From the NCBI GenBank assembly GCA_035308365.1, contig DATGGU010000036.1, forward strand, positions 16,291-80,290: a stretch of 64,000 nucleotides of DNA, written 5' to 3'. The position numbers and the translations under genes were made by a program. This document shows positions 61,105 through 64,000 of the stretch, in pieces. The stretch is from PALSA-505 sp035308365 (GTDB lineage Bacteria; Actinomycetota; Actinomycetes; Streptosporangiales; Streptosporangiaceae). The notes below the pieces were generated by a model. That model had not been told where the DNA came from. It worked only from the letters and a program-made list of their open reading frames with translations, and did not search any database. Position 1 is the stretch's first letter. Each line of letters opens with the position of its first letter.

Positions 61105-62783
61105 CCGCGCCGCACGGTCGCGGCGGCCGGCCCGCGGCCCACACGAGGGTGATTCTTTCGGTCAACTTCAACCATGACGGCGCGGCCGTGCTGCTGCTCG
61201 ACGGCCGGATGGCCGGATTTGTCTGCACCGAGCGTTTCTCGCGCAAAAAGAAGCACCCGGGACTGCGCGAGGAAGATCTGGATGAGCTGCTCGGCCAGGC
61301 CGGTGTGGTGCTGGGTGAGATCGATCACGTCATGCTGTGCAATTTGCACAACATGGATTCGCCCGATATTCCATACCTGCACGGGTCCAGTCTCAAGGAG
61401 ACGTGGTTTGAATTCTGGGTGAACCAGCGCAATGACACCGTGCTCATCCGTGGGCAGGAGATTCCGTGCACGGTCAATCCGGACCATCACCTGCTGCACG
61501 CCGCCACCCCCTATTACACGTCGCCATTCGATTCCGGCGCGTCACTCGCGATCGACCCGACCGGTTGCCGCGCATTCCTGGGCAAGGCGCACCGGCTGTA
61601 TCCGCTCCCGCGCGGGTACGACGACTGGTTCAATGCCAACATCGGCTACACCTATGCGGCCGGCGAGATGTTCGGGTCATCGATCGTGGGCGCCGGCAAG
61701 CTGATGGGCCTCGCCCCGTTCGGAAAGCCAGAACAAGATCACAATTTCGACTGGAAGGCTATCTCGACCTTTGCCGAAGTGATGGAGCTGGCGTCCAGAG
61801 ACCCGGTGTACGTGCAGTCGAACGGCCGGTCGCTGAACGCGACGCTCGCCTATTACGTCCAGCTCGGCCTCGAACTGCAACTCAGTGCGGTGCTAGCGGA
61901 TCTCGCCGATGTTTCCAGCCGTAACGGCGGTGGGCTGAACCTGTGCCTCAGCGGCGGGACCGCGCTGAACGCGATCGCCAACCAGCTCTGCTTCGAACGA
62001 TCGGAGTTCAAGCGCCTGCACCTGCATCCCGCCTGCGGCGATGACGGCACCGCCATCGGTGCGGCGCTGTGGTACTGGCACCACGTGCTCGGCCATCCCC
62101 GGCAGCCGTATGACAACGCCGAGCTGATGTACTCGGTGCACACGTACACAGACCGCGACGTGACGGCCGCGCTCGATGCCGCCATGGCCGCGAATCCCGG
62201 CCGGCTCACCGTGGACAGGACAGATGATTACGTCCGCGTCACGGCTCAGCTCCTCGCCGGCGGCGCCATCGTCGGCTGGTTCGACGGCGCGGCGGAGATC
62301 GGCCCCCGTGCCCTGGGCCACCGCAGCATTCTCGCGGACCCGCGCGATCCGCACATGAAAGACAAGATCAATTCGCGGGTGAAGTTCCGCGAACACTTCC
62401 GGCCGCTGGCTCCGGCGGTCCTCAGCAACCGCTCGGCGGAATGGTTCGGCCTTACCGACAGTCCCTTCATGCTGCGCGCGTGCCCGGTCTTGCGTGACGA
62501 GGTGCCGGCCATCACCCACATCGACGGCACGTCCCGCATCCAGACCGTCACAGCGGCCGACAATCCCGCCTTCCACCGCCTCATCGAATCCTTCGACTCG
62601 CTGACCGGCGTTCCACTCGTTCTCAACACCAGCCTCAACACGAAGGGCCTGCCCATCGACGAGACGCCGGAGCACGCGATCGACACCCTGCTGACCACCC
62701 GGCTCGACCATCTGGTCTTCCCCGGCGCGATCGTCAGCAAAGCCGGTCCTGAACCCGCCCCAGCAAGGGAGGATGCGCGATGA
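61101..62783 (+). CDS. NodU/CmcH-family carbamoyltransferase, copy D (BlmD-like position)
   Basis: 560 aa; ATG overlaps the GT9 stop. ILSVNFNHDGAAVLLLDG at the start, PDHHLLHAATPYYTSPFDSG at the metal site, EIGPRALGHRSILADPRD and PLVLNTSLNTKGLPIDE are the O-carbamoyltransferase motifs. It differs from copies A and C. Its position after a GT9 glycosyltransferase parallels BlmE-BlmD of bleomycin, where the mannose is carbamoylated, so the same step is likely. The longer open frame from 59973 is the GT9 gene read in another frame and is not coding. Confidence 0.93.
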   Translation: MTAPHGRGGRPAAHTRVILSVNFNHDGAAVLLLDGRMAGFVCTERFSRKKKHPGLREEDLDELLGQAGVVLGEIDHVMLCNLHNMDSPDIPYLHGSSLKETWFEFWVNQRNDTVLIRGQEIPCTVNPDHHLLHAATPYYTSPFDSGASLAIDPTGCRAFLGKAHRLYPLPRGYDDWFNANIGYTYAAGEMFGSSIVGAGKLMGLAPFGKPEQDHNFDWKAISTFAEVMELASRDPVYVQSNGRSLNATLAYYVQLGLELQLSAVLADLADVSSRNGGGLNLCLSGGTALNAIANQLCFERSEFKRLHLHPACGDDGTAIGAALWYWHHVLGHPRQPYDNAELMYSVHTYTDRDVTAALDAAMAANPGRLTVDRTDDYVRVTAQLLAGGAIVGWFDGAAEIGPRALGHRSILADPRDPHMKDKINSRVKFREHFRPLAPAVLSNRSAEWFGLTDSPFMLRACPVLRDEVPAITHIDGTSRIQTVTAADNPAFHRLIESFDSLTGVPLVLNTSLNTKGLPIDETPEHAIDTLLTTRLDHLVFPGAIVSKAGPEPAPAREDAR

Positions 62784-63619
62784 CCCGGCCCACGCCACCG
62801 GACGAAGCGCGCAACCTTGTCGTGATCGTGCTGGACAGCCTCCGGTACGACTCGTGGGCGCAGGCGCGAATGCCGGCGCTCGCGCGCCTCGGTGCGGTGG
62901 AGCGGCGCTGGAGCTACGCGTCCTGGACCGCGCCGTCGCATTACAACCTGCTCGTTGGCCTGCTCCCGCACACGAGCCCGCCGCACGTGCACGCATCTGA
63001 GTACTACAAGAATGACTTCCTGCGGTACTCAGACCGCCTCGCTGTGCCGGACGTCCACTTTGGCCGTATGCTTCCCGCGCTCTATCTGCCATTGTTTCTC
63101 CGCGATACGCTCGGATACCGGACGTGCGCGCTGGTGTCGATGCCTGTCCTCAATCCAGCGACGCCGCTGAACTGCGGATTCGACTCCTACGAACTCATGC
63201 CCGCACACAACGACCTCGGCCGGATAGCCGGCCGTCTCCGGTTCAGTGGTGACCGCCCCGTGTTCTATCTGCTGAACACCGGAGAAACGCACTATCCTTA
63301 TGCCGTCCCAGGGGACGACCTCGGCGAATGGCCACGGATCTCCGGCGTGCACGGCGTGCTCAAACGGCTGGCCGATGATGACGATGGCGGTGTGTTCACC
63401 GCTGACCAGCTGGCCCAGCTGCGGGCGCGCCAGATACGTGCCGCGTCACACCTGAACGGCGCGCTTGAGCGGGTGTTCGACGCGCTTCCCCGCAACACCT
63501 GGGTGATCGTGACCTCAGATCACGGCGAGCTTTTCGGCGAAGCCGGGTATTTCGGTCATGGGCCCATAGCGCACGACAAAGTGTTCGAAGTGCCATACGT
63601 GGAGGGTCTGCTCCGGTAA
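62780..63619 (+). CDS. Short sulfatase-fold (alkaline phosphatase superfamily) protein
   Basis: 279 aa; ATG overlaps the carbamoyltransferase stop by 4 bases. NLVVIVLDSLRYDSW carries the metal Asp, WTAPSHYNLLVGLLP the nucleophile region with Thr in T-x-P-S-H, and VIVTSDHGELFGEAGYFGHG the other metal ligands. It is only about 60 per cent as long as the two tandem copies at 1.9-4.7 kb and ends soon after the metal site, so the C-terminal part of the fold is missing, unless this is a naturally short subfamily. As in the others, Thr excludes formylglycine, and phospho-ester chemistry is more likely than sulfate hydrolysis. Confidence 0.8.
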   Translation: MTRPTPPDEARNLVVIVLDSLRYDSWAQARMPALARLGAVERRWSYASWTAPSHYNLLVGLLPHTSPPHVHASEYYKNDFLRYSDRLAVPDVHFGRMLPALYLPLFLRDTLGYRTCALVSMPVLNPATPLNCGFDSYELMPAHNDLGRIAGRLRFSGDRPVFYLLNTGETHYPYAVPGDDLGEWPRISGVHGVLKRLADDDDGGVFTADQLAQLRARQIRAASHLNGALERVFDALPRNTWVIVTSDHGELFGEAGYFGHGPIAHDKVFEVPYVEGLLR

Positions 63620-63772
63620 TGAACCGCGGCCTGATCCCGGGAACTGTGCGAGGTGAGGATGCCAGCTGATCCCTGCGAAGGGCACCCGGAGCCCGAATGC
63701 CGCTGGGTGAAGACGTCCCGCCGGGCGGCCGAGGGCTCGCCTGACGGTGCGCCAGGAAGGGACGGCCCGCAG
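63620..63772. other. Intergenic leader, 153 bp
   Basis: Between the short sulfatase-fold gene and the second GT9 gene. No gene or terminator stem was recognised. An ATG at 63661 opens a frame of 27 codons that stops at 63742-63744 and shows no similarity to the neighbours. Confidence 0.4.
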
Positions 63773-64000
63773 GTGCGCGTGGAGCCTGCCGCGCTGCGGC
63801 GGGTGTGCATGTTCGCCCGGTACCCGGCCACCGGCCCAGGCCTGGGCGACCTGCTACTGCGCAACATTCTGCTGAGCCTGCTGCGCCGTGCCTGCCCGCG
63901 GGCGGAGGTTGTGCATGTGGTGCCTCGTTCGGCTGCCGAGAAGTTCGCCGAGTTCTTCGCGGGTCATTCGTATGCGACCAAGGTGGTGGACTGCCCGGAC
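63773..64000 (+). CDS. GT9-family glycosyltransferase, copy 2 (3' truncated by window end)
   Basis: 76 aa visible. GTG 63773 is the first start codon after an in-frame stop at 63710; an AGGAAGG box at 63754-63760 lies 12 bases upstream (GTG 63779 is the alternative). VCMFARYPATGPGLGDLLLR, RRACPRAEVVHVV and KFAEFFAGHSYATKVVDCPD align almost residue for residue with the start of the copy at 59920 (VCVFARLWEPGLGDLMQRN, EFFAGHSYATGILTCPD). It is therefore a second sugar-attaching enzyme for the product, and two GT9 genes next to a carbamoyltransferase parallel the disaccharide of the bleomycins. The rest, including the donor-binding half, is outside the window. Confidence 0.88.
   Translation, partial: MRVEPAALRRVCMFARYPATGPGLGDLLLRNILLSLLRRACPRAEVVHVVPRSAAEKFAEFFAGHSYATKVVDCPD

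Noticed and set aside
63661..63744. ATG 63661 as start of the second GT9 gene
   Set aside because: This frame stops at 63742-63744 and is not the GT9 frame.

Overview
The window is high-GC actinomycete DNA (dense genes, frequent GTG starts, few TTA codons) and lies wholly inside one large secondary-metabolite cluster that continues past both ends. The genus cannot be told from the sequence. No RNA gene, transposase, CRISPR array or regulator gene was recognised.

The chemical core is at 46.9-60 kb. An NRPS with the order C-A-PCP-Cy-A-PCP-Cy (46947-54758) is followed by an overlapping A*-PCP-oxidase protein (54746-57469). Reading the specificity codes by eye gives a beta-alanine-like first A domain and a textbook cysteine code for the second. 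The third A domain has lost its core motifs. This is the architecture of bleomycin BlmIV/BlmIII, which makes the aminoethyl-bithiazole. A SyrP/TauD-like oxygenase, a discrete condensation-like protein, a GT9 glycosyltransferase, a carbamoyltransferase, an alkaline-phosphatase-superfamily enzyme and a second GT9 gene (cut by the window end) follow in a tightly overlapping operon. The product is therefore probably a bithiazole glycopeptide related to the bleomycins.

The rest of the window is accessory and highly duplicated. 1-4.7 kb: the end of an NRPS (A-PCP-C) and two tandem sulfatase-fold enzymes. 4.75-13.2 kb (minus strand): carbamoyltransferase, SGNH hydrolase, amidase and two VOC/DXD proteins. 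13.65-22.9 kb: further VOC/DXD proteins, a discrete ACP, a GNAT-ankyrin protein, a condensation-domain remnant, a degenerate A-PCP protein and a HemN-like radical SAM enzyme. 23-33.4 kb: aminotransferase, carbamoyltransferase, NAD-dependent epimerase, a DXD protein without VOC domain, a PCP, another VOC/DXD protein and a C-A*-PCP NRPS. 33.5-45.4 kb: a second carbamoyltransferase-SGNH pair, a coupled operon of VOC/DXD protein, Asp/Asn-hydroxylase-like protein, PCP without its serine and PseC-like aminotransferase, then an ankyrin protein, sugar-nucleotide epimerase and dehydrogenase and a second hydroxylase-like protein. 45.6 kb: a stand-alone ketosynthase.

The most unusual feature is a family of seven paralogues. 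Six fuse an N-terminal VOC domain resembling the bleomycin-resistance fold (ShBle/BlmA type, no metal-ligand histidine in the first strand) to a C-terminal domain that looks like a GT-A glycosyltransferase with a DXD motif. The seventh has only the DXD domain. I know of no description of this fusion. A set of VOC-GT proteins beside a bithiazole assembly line, four carbamoyltransferases and two sugar aminotransferases suggests a heavily glycosylated and carbamoylated bleomycin-like product, with VOC domains that may bind the peptide acceptor. That last step is inference.
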